Source: Aphrocallistes beatrix
Taxonomy: Eukaryota; Porifera; Hexactinellida; Sceptrulophora; Aphrocallistidae
DNA: 64,000 bases
Reading direction: 5' to 3'
NCBI GenBank assembly: GCA_963281255.1
Contig: OY725488.1
Span: 9,459,524 to 9,523,523, forward strand
Shown: in pieces, positions 20,898-29,232 of the stretch
How positions within the stretch are numbered: the stretch's first letter is position 1
Layout: each line of letters opens with the position of its first letter
Notes under the pieces: model-generated
The model's input: only the letters and a program-made list of their open reading frames with translations
What the model was told of the DNA's origin: nothing
Databases searched by the model: none
Translations under genes and position numbers: made by a program

Positions 20898-21743
20898 ATG
20901 GCATCCACTGAGTCAAGAGAAGGGAAACTCTACAAACTGTTTGAAGAACCTAAACACGCTGAAATCTATTCCAAATATCGGCCCGAGTATCCGATAGAGC
21001 TGAAGCAACGAGTGCTGTCGTACATGGGAGAGAACGGGTTTGATGCGACAGCAGGAACCAGTTTGATGCTGGACATTGGATGCGGGACTGGACTCGTGAT
21101 GCGGTTATTCGCACCTAGTTTCACTGCCGCCTGGGGTGTTGACATCAGTCACGAGCAAGTGAGGCAGGCAGTGAACCAGAGTGCACACAATCAGTTCTAT
21201 CTGAAGTCTCCAGCTGAGGTCACCTGCTTCAAGGACAACACGTTTGACATCATCACTGCAGGACAGGCCTGGCACTTTTTTGACCATGACAGATTCAACA
21301 GAGAAGTTTCACGGATATTAGCTCCGAATGGATTCCTCGTTATATTTGGGTATAACATTTCATTCTCTCTCAGTCCTCAACTTGATAAAGCACAGGCAAT
21401 CTTGGATGAATTTTATAATTTAAAACTCGCTCCATTCTATTCTGATCTAGCAAAATTAGTCCACAATCGCTACAGAGACATAGAACTTCCGTTTGCTACG
21501 AGACATCGGATTGAAGATGTGGAGCTACGCATAAAAGTACCTCTTAGCTGGATACTGGACTTTATTAGGACGCAGTCAATTTACCGAGCTATGAATAAAG
21601 CTCTTCCTGGTAATTCTGAGCTGGAGAAATTGAGGAAGAATTTGGCAGTGGCTATTGGAGGGAATGACGTCAGAGATGATTTCAATCCAATCCTAGAACT
21701 TTCCAACTCAATTTTTGTAGAAATTGCTAAGAAAACAGATTAG
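20898..21743 (+). CDS. class I SAM-dependent methyltransferase, copy 5
   Basis: 281 aa with the SAM motifs intact. It is the most diverged copy in the second half: GYNISFSLSPQ, LDEFYNLKLAPFYSDLAKLVHN, VELRIKVPLSW, DFIRTQSIYRAMNKA and a C-terminus NPILELSNSIFVE in place of NPMLDITASIFVE. The first 118 residues stay essentially identical to copy 1. The DNA 3' of the stop is unrelated to the other copies. With partial copy 4 it repeats the divergent-pair arrangement of copies 2 and 3. Confidence 0.9.
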   Translation: MASTESREGKLYKLFEEPKHAEIYSKYRPEYPIELKQRVLSYMGENGFDATAGTSLMLDIGCGTGLVMRLFAPSFTAAWGVDISHEQVRQAVNQSAHNQFYLKSPAEVTCFKDNTFDIITAGQAWHFFDHDRFNREVSRILAPNGFLVIFGYNISFSLSPQLDKAQAILDEFYNLKLAPFYSDLAKLVHNRYRDIELPFATRHRIEDVELRIKVPLSWILDFIRTQSIYRAMNKALPGNSELEKLRKNLAVAIGGNDVRDDFNPILELSNSIFVEIAKKTD

Positions 21744-21951
21744 TTACCATTTCTCTGCGTAATTATAATTTTACTTTATCCCAAAATCCCACCACACCGT
21801 TCAATGATGTGTGTGTGTTGTTTCTTATCTCTAAACGCATACAGTCGACTCCGCTTTAATCGGGTCACATCGGTCAGAGGACATTTTGCTCCGATTAAGC
21901 GGAGAGCCCTATAACTCGAAAATTATTTATATTAGCTTCTATATGTGAGAG

Positions 21952-23206
21952 CGTGACCTTCGTTATATAAGGCCATACTACTATGCACTGATTGACTCAA
22001 CCATGGATTACTTAAAGTCTAATATTTTAATAACCCATTATTGTAAAATACAACTTGAATATTATAGTAGTCGTAGTACGTATGATTGATTTAAAGAAAT
22101 TATATTATGTCTTTTTATTCCATCTTCATTCAACATGCGTATAAACATTTGTATTATGGGATTACAGGCAATTCGTGACATTACAATTCGTAACGTACAT
22201 ACTACGTGCCAAGTGCTATTCACCGATATAAAACTTATACTTGAGATTTGTGTGGTTTGCGGTTAATAATAAATTTAATAATTTCAATGATTGCTCTGCT
22301 TAGATACGAAATGTAGATTTGGAATTGTCAATACAAGTAAATTAAATTGTAATGTCACGAATTGTATGTCATGAATTATCTGTTCCCGAACTATGTATAT
22401 TAGTATAGTTATTTGAAAACTTTGGAAAACTGTCGATATCTTGTCTTGTATTAATATCTCATTATTAACGCGTCATACACAATTAACTACAAGCGTATTA
22501 GGATGCCTAATATATGTTCTGCACCAAGCTGTAGAAGCAATTATGATGGCGAACCTTGCACAGCAGTGTTCAGGCTACCAGTGGAGAAGGATATCGCACA
22601 GGAATGGCTACGATCACTGCATAGGGAAGGTGTAGATGATCTAAAGAACATTTTTGTATGTGCTAAACACTTCCGTTCTGAGGATGTTATTACAGAAGTA
22701 GATATACCACAACCAGATGGATCAATGACTAAAATCAAGCGTCGTCCAATACTCCGTGAAAACGCCTGTCCATGCTTCTTGCCTAACTGTCCCAGTTACC
22801 TCAGTTCGCAGCAGGTGTCAACTAAACCCAAACGTTTAGATCTAGGTGAAAAAGACTTGTGAGCATCAAAGCCAGAAAGAATTTGACCTGGAACAAGCAA
22901 TGTTTGGCGTAAATCTATTTCGGATGTTAGAACAAAGTTAATACACTACGAGCAACCTTTTGATTGGATAGTTTGGTCTCCAAATCCAACTACAATCAAT
23001 TTTATCCTACCATCAACTTCTGGAAACACTATTTCTATGCTTATTTACGCATTTTCGTTTATGTATGCATCAAAAATGAATTGATGATGATGATGATGAT
23101 GTTTCAATGTCTAAAAATAGTTGAGAAAGTTATAGAAATACATAGTTCAGACTTTAAGTAATCCATGGTTCGGAATAGTAGTATGGCTTATATAACGAAG
23201 GTCACG
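21952..23206 (+). mobile_element. 1255-bp P-like transposon carrying only a THAP domain
   Basis: TIRs of about 57 bp begin CGTGACCTTCGTTATATAAG and include CCATACTACTAT and CCATGGATTACTTAAAGTCT at both ends, with one indel patch. GTGAGAG flanks it on both sides (21945-21951, 23207-23213). The uninterrupted MITE at 24336-24527 is the empty site. P elements encode a THAP-domain transposase and make 7-8-bp duplications, so this is best read as an internally deleted P-like element that keeps only the DNA-binding domain. Confidence 0.8.
22503..22862 (+). CDS. THAP-type zinc-finger protein, 119 aa, transposon-encoded
   Basis: The protein is almost all THAP domain. The C2CH zinc ligands are C5, C10, C53 and H56, with conserved W35, P26 (FRLP) and a C-terminal AVPTIF-like segment ACPCFLP (89-94). 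About 20 charged residues follow and the frame ends, with no RNase H-like transposase domain. It would bind DNA, by family analogy the ends of the element that carries it, and could compete with full transposase as a repressor, as truncated P products do. That role is inference. The ATG at 22503 gives the canonical MPxxCxxxxC start. Confidence 0.85.
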   Translation: MPNICSAPSCRSNYDGEPCTAVFRLPVEKDIAQEWLRSLHREGVDDLKNIFVCAKHFRSEDVITEVDIPQPDGSMTKIKRRPILRENACPCFLPNCPSYLSSQQVSTKPKRLDLGEKDL

Positions 23207-23322
23207 GTGAGAGCTATTCCGGTCCTGCCAAAAGTGGCCCGATTAAGCGGAGTCGACTGTAATTTATTTTCTAGAAATTTATTTGCGATTTATCCTAACT
23301 TTTAAATAGAATAAACAGTTAG

Positions 23323-24189
23323 ATGTCTGTAATGACCCCCGAGCTGGTAGAACAGTTCCGTGAGAACGGCTACCTGCTGCTTCCTGACGTATTCCCCGCT
23401 GTGCTGTGTAGCAAGCTGAAGGAGCAAGCCATTCTCCTCTCCAAGCAGCTGGACTTCAGTCTACATCCCAGGTCCGTGTTCATTAGCGGGAAAGAGGCCG
23501 AGGAGAATGCACACTACTTCATGACGAGCGGCGATAAGATTAGGTATTTTTTCGAAGATGACGCTTTTGACGAGAAAGGAGAGCTCTCCCATCCTGTGGA
23601 GAATTGCCTGAACAAGCTAGGACACGCGTTGCATGCTCTGGACCCCGAGTTCAAGTCCTTCACTCACTCCCCTCCCATCCAGGAAGTGGCTCGCCGCTTC
23701 CAGATGAAAGAGCCGAAGGTAGTGCAGAGCATGTACATCTTCAAGCAGCCGAGGATCGGAGGGAAAGTGAATGTGCACATGGACTCCTCCTACCTCCACA
23801 CCCAGCCGACGGACTCCCTGCTCGGCTTCTGGGTCCCAGTGGACGACGCGACTCTGGAGAACGGCTGTCTCTGGTTCGTCCCGGGGTCCCACCGCGTGCA
23901 CCCGGAGGTCACGTACCGGTTCGGCCGTAAGGACCCGGCCTCGGAGAAGGTGGGGTACTCCGGTGAGCCGCACGGGTCCCCTGATACCGGATGGGTACCG
24001 GTAGAAGTTAAGAGCGGCGCCCTGGTTCTCATACACGGCCGTGTTCTGCACAAGAGCGCTCCCAACACCTCTCCTCTCTCCAGACACGCGTATACATTCC
24101 ATGTGTACGACTCTGCTGCTACGGAGTACAGCGACCTCAACTGGCTACAGCCTACAGCCGAGCTCCCCTTCCCTCCTCTCTACCAGTAA
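23323..24189 (+). CDS. PHYHD1: phytanoyl-CoA dioxygenase domain protein 1 homologue
   Basis: 288 aa, close to the ~291 aa of vertebrate PHYHD1. It is an Fe(II)/2-oxoglutarate oxygenase with a double-stranded beta-helix: metal ligands H152 and D154 (VHMDSSYLH), third ligand H243 (VLHKS), and the 2-oxoglutarate Arg254 (SRHAYTFH). The C-terminal NWLQPTAELPFPPLYQ is typical of PHYHD1. All catalytic residues are present, so the enzyme should be active; its natural substrate is not settled for the family. No intron in 867 bp, and GC is far above the flanking DNA. The start MSVMTPELVEQFRENGY fits family N-termini. The gene sits between two direct copies of the same MITE (21840-23261 and 24336-24527); the upstream one leaves only 61 bp before the ATG. 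Confidence 0.93.
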   Translation: MSVMTPELVEQFRENGYLLLPDVFPAVLCSKLKEQAILLSKQLDFSLHPRSVFISGKEAEENAHYFMTSGDKIRYFFEDDAFDEKGELSHPVENCLNKLGHALHALDPEFKSFTHSPPIQEVARRFQMKEPKVVQSMYIFKQPRIGGKVNVHMDSSYLHTQPTDSLLGFWVPVDDATLENGCLWFVPGSHRVHPEVTYRFGRKDPASEKVGYSGEPHGSPDTGWVPVEVKSGALVLIHGRVLHKSAPNTSPLSRHAYTFHVYDSAATEYSDLNWLQPTAELPFPPLYQ

Positions 24190-24335
24190 ACCTCTCACTT
24201 AGAACTACTCAGGTCTGCAGGTTATTTGCGAATACATTTATACAATCCGCCTAGCTTCATAGAATTCGCTACAGTAGAACTCGGATAAGTACCCCTACGG
24301 GAAGCGGAAAGTACGTACTAACCAAGTTGATATTA

Positions 24336-24527
24336 TATAGTCGACTCCGCTTAATAGGGTCACATCGGTCAGAGGACATTTTGCCCCGATTAAGCGGAGA
24401 ACCCTATTAACCGAAAATATTTTGTATTAGCTTCTATGTGTGAGAGCTATCCCGGTCCTGCCAAAAGTGGCCTGATTAAGCGGTTGACCCGATTAAACAG
24501 TGACCCTATTAAGCGGAGTCGACTGTA
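24336..24527 (+). mobile_element. complete 192-bp MITE, TACAGTCGACTCCGC family (copy 4)
   Basis: Uninterrupted copy: ends TATAGTCGACTCCGCTTAAT and its complement (AAGCGGAGTCGACTGTA), with an internal repetition of the GATTAAGCGGAGAACCCTATT theme. It lies 146 bp after the PHYHD1 stop, same orientation as the upstream copy. It serves as the empty-site reference for two nested insertions in this window. An AATAAA follows at once (24533). Confidence 0.85.
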
Positions 24528-25242
24528 TATTGAATAAATGTTTGTTGAGAGAAACGAGTACGTACTAGCTGAAGTACTTCTTATACCGAGTACGTACTGA
24601 GTTCTACTATATTACAAGTATCAAGGTATCCTGGTAGGTAGATCTAGCAGGATATATACGCATTCTATGTATAGATACAGTTGAGTGTATTCCACTATGG
24701 ATCACCTTGGCTTTATTCTATTCTTTAAAAGTTTCACTAATGTTCAGAAGAGTTAACCTACAATTCTATTTATAGCTACTTTGGTAAGACCGGTACGTCC
24801 ATGGTGCAATCGACGATATTAGTTTTACATATACACAGGCGCCGGACCAATGTTTACACCAGGTTACTTCATAGTCACATTAGTGCTTATCGAAGCTTTG
24901 TTAGGATTTAATGTACAAAATTTGGTGATAAAATTTACAAGTATTTTGTCATTTATCGAGAAGTATAGACTAATTTCGATGAATCTGGGCATATTGTACA
25001 ATAAATGTTGTCAGTTTCCAGGGGCAAAGCACTGGACCCCACTGGGGTCTTACAGCGCCCCCAGACCCCCCACCAAGATGCTGTGTCCCCCCGTCACTAA
25101 AATCATTGGTTACGCCGGATCAATGCAGGCGATACACATATCTCGGCATTCCATATGCGTAATCCTGTATCTTAGCACAGAGAGTAATGGCGTTACCCAG
25201 TACACTCATTCCTGTGCATAGCTCCCACCGACTAGCACAGAG
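24528..25242. other. noncoding; 5' flank of the LMF2-like gene
   Basis: No gene supported. The last ~125 bp before the LMF2 ATG are shared with the second copy at 54920-55031, so this is probably 5' UTR or promoter. A short segment with CACTGGACCCCACTGGGG (near 25030) recurs at 40265 and 48750. Confidence 0.5.
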
Positions 25243-27231
25243 ATGAGCAGAGTGGTGAACACGACACAAGCAGTGCTGTGGCTGGTGTCGGCTGCCTACC
25301 TCTCCGCCTTCCTCTCCCTCTTCTTCCAAGTCCCGGGCCTCTACGGACCCAGGGGAGTGCTGCCCGTGCACACGCAACTCCCACCCAACGCAGACCCCTT
25401 CCTTTCCAACTGGCAGTCCCGCCCCTCGCTCCTCTGGCTCTCCTACGCGGCGGGACTGGACCCCTCCTCAGGAATGTTGATCCTAACTCTGGCGGGAACG
25501 GCGCTCAGCTTCCTCACTCTGGTCGCGCGTATGGCGCGTTCCCCGCCCGTTTACCTGGCGCTCTACCTGCTGTACCTGTCCCTGCACCAGGGGGGCGGGG
25601 TCTTCCTCTGGTTCCAGTGGGACGCCCTGCTCCTGGAGACGGGCTTCCTGGCGGTCTTTCTCGCGCCACTCGAGCCTCTCCTCCTGCTTCCCCCCGCCCC
25701 CAGGCCCTGGGACCGCCTGAAGCTGTGGGTGGTCCGCTGGCTGGCCTTCAGACTCGTCTTCTGCTCGGGCGTCGTGAAGCTGAGCGCCGGGTGTCCCGCG
25801 TGGTGGGGGCTCACGGCCCTCCAGACTCACTTCGAGTCGCAGTGCATCCCCTCTCCGCTGGGATGGGCGCTGCATCAGCTGCCTGAGTGGGTTCTGAGAC
25901 TCTCCGTGGTGCTCACTTTCTTCACGGAGGTCGCGACCCCGCTCCTCTTCCTGGCGCCTTCCCGCCTCCTGAGACTGGTGGCCTTCCTCTTCCAGTGCCT
26001 GCTCGTGCTCGGGATAAACCTGTCCGGGAACTACAACTTCTTCGGGATCCTCACGCTCGCCGTTTCCTTCGCTCTCCTGGACGATGGCCTGCTGTCCCCC
26101 CTGTCCTCCAAGAGGCGCAGGGGGTGGCTGTCCCTCCTGGACTTCACGGTGGTCTCCCCCCTGGTGCTGTCCGTGTGTGGGTACCAGCTGGTGTCCCTCT
26201 TCGGTCTCCAGCTGTCCCTTGAGCCTCTGCAGCTCAACTCCTCCGTCGCCTTCACGCAGGATGAGTGGGACCAGTGGGTGGCCTGGGTGGTCCCGCTCAC
26301 GGTCTGGGCGGGACAACTCTGGCTCCTCTACGAGGTCTTCTCCGCCGTCCTCCGCTCGCTGCTGGAAGCCAGCGGACTGCTCTCCAAGCTCCTCAGTGTG
26401 TCCGCGTCCTGCGTCTACTCGGTGCTGGGTCTGCTCCTCTTCCTGCACTCCCTCCCCTCCTACGCCCAGATAGCCCCCCAGTTCCGCTCCTCTCTCCCCG
26501 CGGTCCTGCTCTCCTGGGAGCGGGCCCTCTCCCCGTACGGCGTCGCGTCCGCCTACGGACCCTTCAGACGCATGACCGGGGTGGGGGGTCGGCCTGAGGT
26601 GGTGTTGGAGTGGAGCGACCGGCTGGAGGGGGACTGGCACGAGTACGAGTTCCGCTACAAACCGGGAAACGTCTCAAGAGCGCCGCCGTTCCTGGCCCCG
26701 CATCAGCCCCGGCTGGACTGGCAGATGTGGTTCGCGGCGCTCTCCACCTATCAGCGCGCGCCCTGGGTGGTCCAGCTGATCAACAGACTCCTGCACAACG
26801 AGTCTACCGTCCGCGCTCTCCTCAAGAACCCCCCCGAGCGTCCAGAGTTCGTCCGCGCCTCTCTCTACCTCTACCACTTCGAGGGAGAGGGAGAGGACTG
26901 GTGGCGGAGGGAGAGGAAGGAGGAGTTCGTGCCTCCCCTCACACAGGACCACAAAACCGTGGTGGAGTTCCTGAAGAACGCCGGAATGTGGAGTGAGACC
27001 GCTGCTGGGGACTCTGCTGCTGACAGGTTAATCTACAAGTTCTATTGGTCAGTGCAGGATATGGTGTCTCCTCATGTGGCTATCTGGGCTGCATTCCTGC
27101 TAGCTCTCTCTGTTGCTACAGCCGGCTCAGCTACGGCTGGGTGTGGGAAATGTGTCGGTACGCTTGTGCCATTTGCGACACTTTTAAGTGTGGCAGCTGT
27201 CTACTACCTCCTAGCTCGATCTGCTGGCTGA
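25243..27231 (+). CDS. LMF2: lipase maturation factor 2-like, intact copy
   Basis: 662 aa. LMF proteins are multipass ER membrane proteins that help lipoprotein-lipase-type enzymes fold; LMF2 itself is less studied. The family signature VPGLYGPRGVLPVH (28-41) sits after the first membrane segment. Many hydrophobic segments follow (65-95, 103-115, 125-145, 215-280, 305-360, 385-410). The conserved luminal core has WFQWDALLLE, NLSGNYNFFG and the C-terminal APHQPRLDWQMWFAAL. A last hydrophobic segment lies near 620-660. One uninterrupted 1989-bp frame, very GC-rich with C/G-ending codons, which also creates long antisense frames that are not genes. Lack of introns is unusual for an animal LMF2. 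A near copy with two stops lies at 55032-57020. Confidence 0.93.
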   Translation: MSRVVNTTQAVLWLVSAAYLSAFLSLFFQVPGLYGPRGVLPVHTQLPPNADPFLSNWQSRPSLLWLSYAAGLDPSSGMLILTLAGTALSFLTLVARMARSPPVYLALYLLYLSLHQGGGVFLWFQWDALLLETGFLAVFLAPLEPLLLLPPAPRPWDRLKLWVVRWLAFRLVFCSGVVKLSAGCPAWWGLTALQTHFESQCIPSPLGWALHQLPEWVLRLSVVLTFFTEVATPLLFLAPSRLLRLVAFLFQCLLVLGINLSGNYNFFGILTLAVSFALLDDGLLSPLSSKRRRGWLSLLDFTVVSPLVLSVCGYQLVSLFGLQLSLEPLQLNSSVAFTQDEWDQWVAWVVPLTVWAGQLWLLYEVFSAVLRSLLEASGLLSKLLSVSASCVYSVLGLLLFLHSLPSYAQIAPQFRSSLPAVLLSWERALSPYGVASAYGPFRRMTGVGGRPEVVLEWSDRLEGDWHEYEFRYKPGNVSRAPPFLAPHQPRLDWQMWFAALSTYQRAPWVVQLINRLLHNESTVRALLKNPPERPEFVRASLYLYHFEGEGEDWWRRERKEEFVPPLTQDHKTVVEFLKNAGMWSETAAGDSAADRLIYKFYWSVQDMVSPHVAIWAAFLLALSVATAGSATAGCGKCVGTLVPFATLLSVAAVYYLLARSAG

Positions 27232-27755
27232 GATTAGAACTTGTTTAGCTTAGTTAGCCAATCAATTATGTTTCTTTAAATATATGCAACTTTGATATCT
27301 TCAGTTTTGTGCGTCAGTTTACGATTCTATTAAATTAGAATACAATGTTTCTAAAAATAGATCTAAAATCATTCGTTTTTCTAGTGCACTATTTAGTACT
27401 ACAAAACAAAATGAAAACAAACTTTTTTCTACAGAATGAAAATCTCCTTTCCTCTTCATCAGATATATTTATACATATTCGAGTCGAGAATTCTAATCTA
27501 ACTGACCTCCATTACCAATACATATATTCGTGAACAATTATTTATATGAATACTAGAATACACATCTTGAAATCGGTTAGAAAACTGATGACTTTGGTTA
27601 TAGATTCGAACGATATAGAGTAGTACAGCCGTAGATTGCAAAGTATAGCAACGTCAGTGGGTTATTTACAACTTTGTAGCGACTTATGTGTATATTTATT
27701 CTACTCATTAAATTAATGTTTGATTCCATCCCCGATTAATTCTATTTTAAGAAAG
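27232..27755. other. 3' flank of LMF2, duplicated
   Basis: AT-rich, matches 57021-57534 with small indels, so it belongs to the duplicated block. No gene seen. Confidence 0.55.
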
Positions 27756-27907
27756 CGGGTCAGTTTAGTAGAATTTAATTGTTCTCAACAAGAAAAGTAC
27801 AGTTGAGTTAGATCAAGAATACAGCAATAAGCTTCTAACTACTCTAGAATGAGCTGAACTAGTGACAAGGTGTTAAAGAGTTAGTTAGTTGAGGGTGGAG
27901 TTGTCAT

Positions 27908-28057
27908 CTAACCTCCGATAGGCAAATCGAAAGGGGCAACCGGAAGATCGATACGTGTGATCGGTAGGTCGATAGGGGTGAGCACATCGAGGTGTGTGGA
28001 GAGAACTTCCTTCCGAGAAGAGTTCTTGTTGGAAGAGCTGAGCTGTTTGCCAATCAT
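27908..28057 (-). CDS. 49-aa palindrome ORF, copy 1L
   Basis: Short ORF in the left arm, too short for a usual ORF cutoff. It starts MIGKQLSSSNKNSSRKEV, then STHLDVL, then three DLP repeats (PIDLPI, RIDLPV, PFDLPI), and ends GG. No signal peptide or membrane segment; the first half is Ser/basic, the second hydrophobic/Asp. I do not recognise it. Four copies keep the length exactly, and differences are substitutions only. It lies 83 nt downstream of a TATA+Inr start site. Confidence 0.6.
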   Translation of the reverse strand: MIGKQLSSSNKNSSRKEVLSTHLDVLTPIDLPITRIDLPVAPFDLPIGG

Positions 28058-28162
28058 CTTACTGCTGAGTTAGAAGTTGAGAAGAGAGAGTAAAGTTGAG
28101 TGGAGTGGAGAGATGATTGGAGTGTATTCTTGATCGAACTGATCTCACTCTGAATCCGTTCT

Positions 28163-28170
28163 TATTTATA
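28163..28170 (-). promoter_or_regulatory. TATA box, palindrome ORF 1L
   Basis: TATAAATA on the minus strand, first T at 28170. An Inr TCAGTT has its A at 28140, exactly 30 bp downstream. The ATG at 28057 gives an 83-nt 5' UTR. Confidence 0.7.
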
Positions 28171-28324
28171 CTCATGTGCGTTGCTAAGGGGTTGATTGAG
28201 GTATGCCGAGTGGCAGGCTGAATCCAATGCATTAAATTCAAGTGGACAGGCATTCTACAATACAGCATTGGATTCAGCCTGCTACTCGACATTCCTCAAT
28301 CAGCCTCTTAGCAACGCACACGAG

Positions 28325-28332
28325 TATAAATA
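28325..28332 (+). promoter_or_regulatory. TATA box, palindrome ORF 1R
   Basis: TATAAATA starts at 28325; Inr GATCAGTTCGATC has its A at 28355, exactly 30 bp away. The geometry is identical to the left arm. Confidence 0.7.
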
Positions 28333-28437
28333 AGAACGGATTCGGAGTGAGATCAGTTCGATCAAGAATACACTCCAATCATCTCTCCACTCCACTCCAC
28401 TTTACTCTCTCTTCTCAACTTCTAACTCAGCAGTAAG

Positions 28438-28587
28438 ATGATTGGCAAACAGCTCAGCTCTTCCAACAATAATTCTTCTCGGAAGGAAGTTCTCTCCACA
28501 CACCTCGATGTGCTCACCCCTATCGACCTACCGATCACACGTATCGATCTTCCGGTTGCCCCTTTCGATTTGCCTATCGGAGGTTAG
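28438..28587 (+). CDS. 49-aa palindrome ORF, copy 1R
   Basis: Identical to copy 1L except Asn for Lys at residue 11. Starts MIGKQLSSSNNNSSRKEV and ends DLPIGG with TAG at 28585-28587. Preceded by an 83-nt pyrimidine-rich leader. Function unknown. Confidence 0.6.
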   Translation: MIGKQLSSSNNNSSRKEVLSTHLDVLTPIDLPITRIDLPVAPFDLPIGG

Positions 28588-28926
28588 ATGACAGCTCCAA
28601 CCAACTAACTAACTCACTAACACCTTGTCACTAGTTCAGCTCATTCTAGAGTAGTTAGAAGCTTATTGCTGTATTCTTGATCTAACTCAACTGTACCTTT
28701 CTTGTTGAGAACAAATTAAATTCTACTAAACTGACCCGTTTACTCTAATTGGGAATTTATGGTAACTATGGTAACTTAGGGAATTAGCTTGCTATCTTTC
28801 TACGAAGCCTCTCTAAGAACTAAAAATTCTAGAATTTCATACCAATTCTAAGAATTAACTTGTCATCGAAGGATTTGAAAATTTTTAAAACATTTTAGAA
28901 ACTTGAGTCCTATGAAGATTATAATA

Positions 28927-29122
28927 CAGGCGTGTCAAACTGGTGGCCCGCGGGTCATTTATGGCCCGCAGGTTGCTCTGAGGTGGCCCGACAGCTAGTT
29001 GCGAAAAAAATGATTATAATTGAATGAATCAGTAGTTAGAATTTGTTCGTTTCTATCATAGCCCAGAGAAGAGCTGGGGTTATGAAATTGGCCCACTATC
29101 CGATTCGAGTTTGACACACCTG
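28927..29122. mobile_element. 196-bp hAT-type MITE, CAGGCGTGTCAAACT family
   Basis: TIRs CAGGCGTGTCAAACT and AGTTTGACACACCTG with exact 8-bp duplications TTATAATA (28919-28926, 29123-29130). The duplicated block at 58812-58819 has a single TTATAATA and no element: an empty site. Insertion is therefore younger than the block duplication. Confidence 0.92.
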
Positions 29123-29232
29123 TTATAATATTTCACTGGGATGTTATCATGCAATGAGTTGAACTGCTTAATTATCTGTAGAGCAAACTTAATGTTTTTG
29201 TCTGTTCATAATTGGAATAATTACAAATAAAT

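Larger units (their letters stand above)
21840..23261 (+). mobile_element. MITE, TACAGTCGACTCCGC family (copy 3), interrupted
   Basis: Left 21840-21951 and right 23207-23261 are the two parts of the family that is complete at 24336-24527. The interruption is a 1255-bp transposon with a 7-bp target duplication. The right end lies 61 bp before the PHYHD1 start codon. Confidence 0.85.
27756..28738. repeat. 983-bp palindrome 1 with ~475-bp arms
   Basis: Left arm 27756-28230 and right arm 28266-28738 are near-perfect reverse complements, from CGGGTCAGTTTAGTAG to its complement, around a 35-bp loop (28231-28265). Each arm holds a promoter and a 49-codon ORF pointing outwards. A second palindrome with the same content is at 57535-58506. 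No transposase and no obvious target duplication. Confidence 0.9.

Noticed and set aside
25483-26640. 385-codon antisense frame and other long frames over LMF2
   Set aside because: They are shadows of a GC-rich gene: sequence is Glu/Gln/Arg/Gly repeats without a domain, and they overlap the conserved LMF2 frame.
28059-28436. 64-77-codon frames across the palindrome centre
   Set aside because: They run through the TATA box and 5' leader of the 49-codon ORFs and are explained by the symmetric sequence. They are not independent genes.
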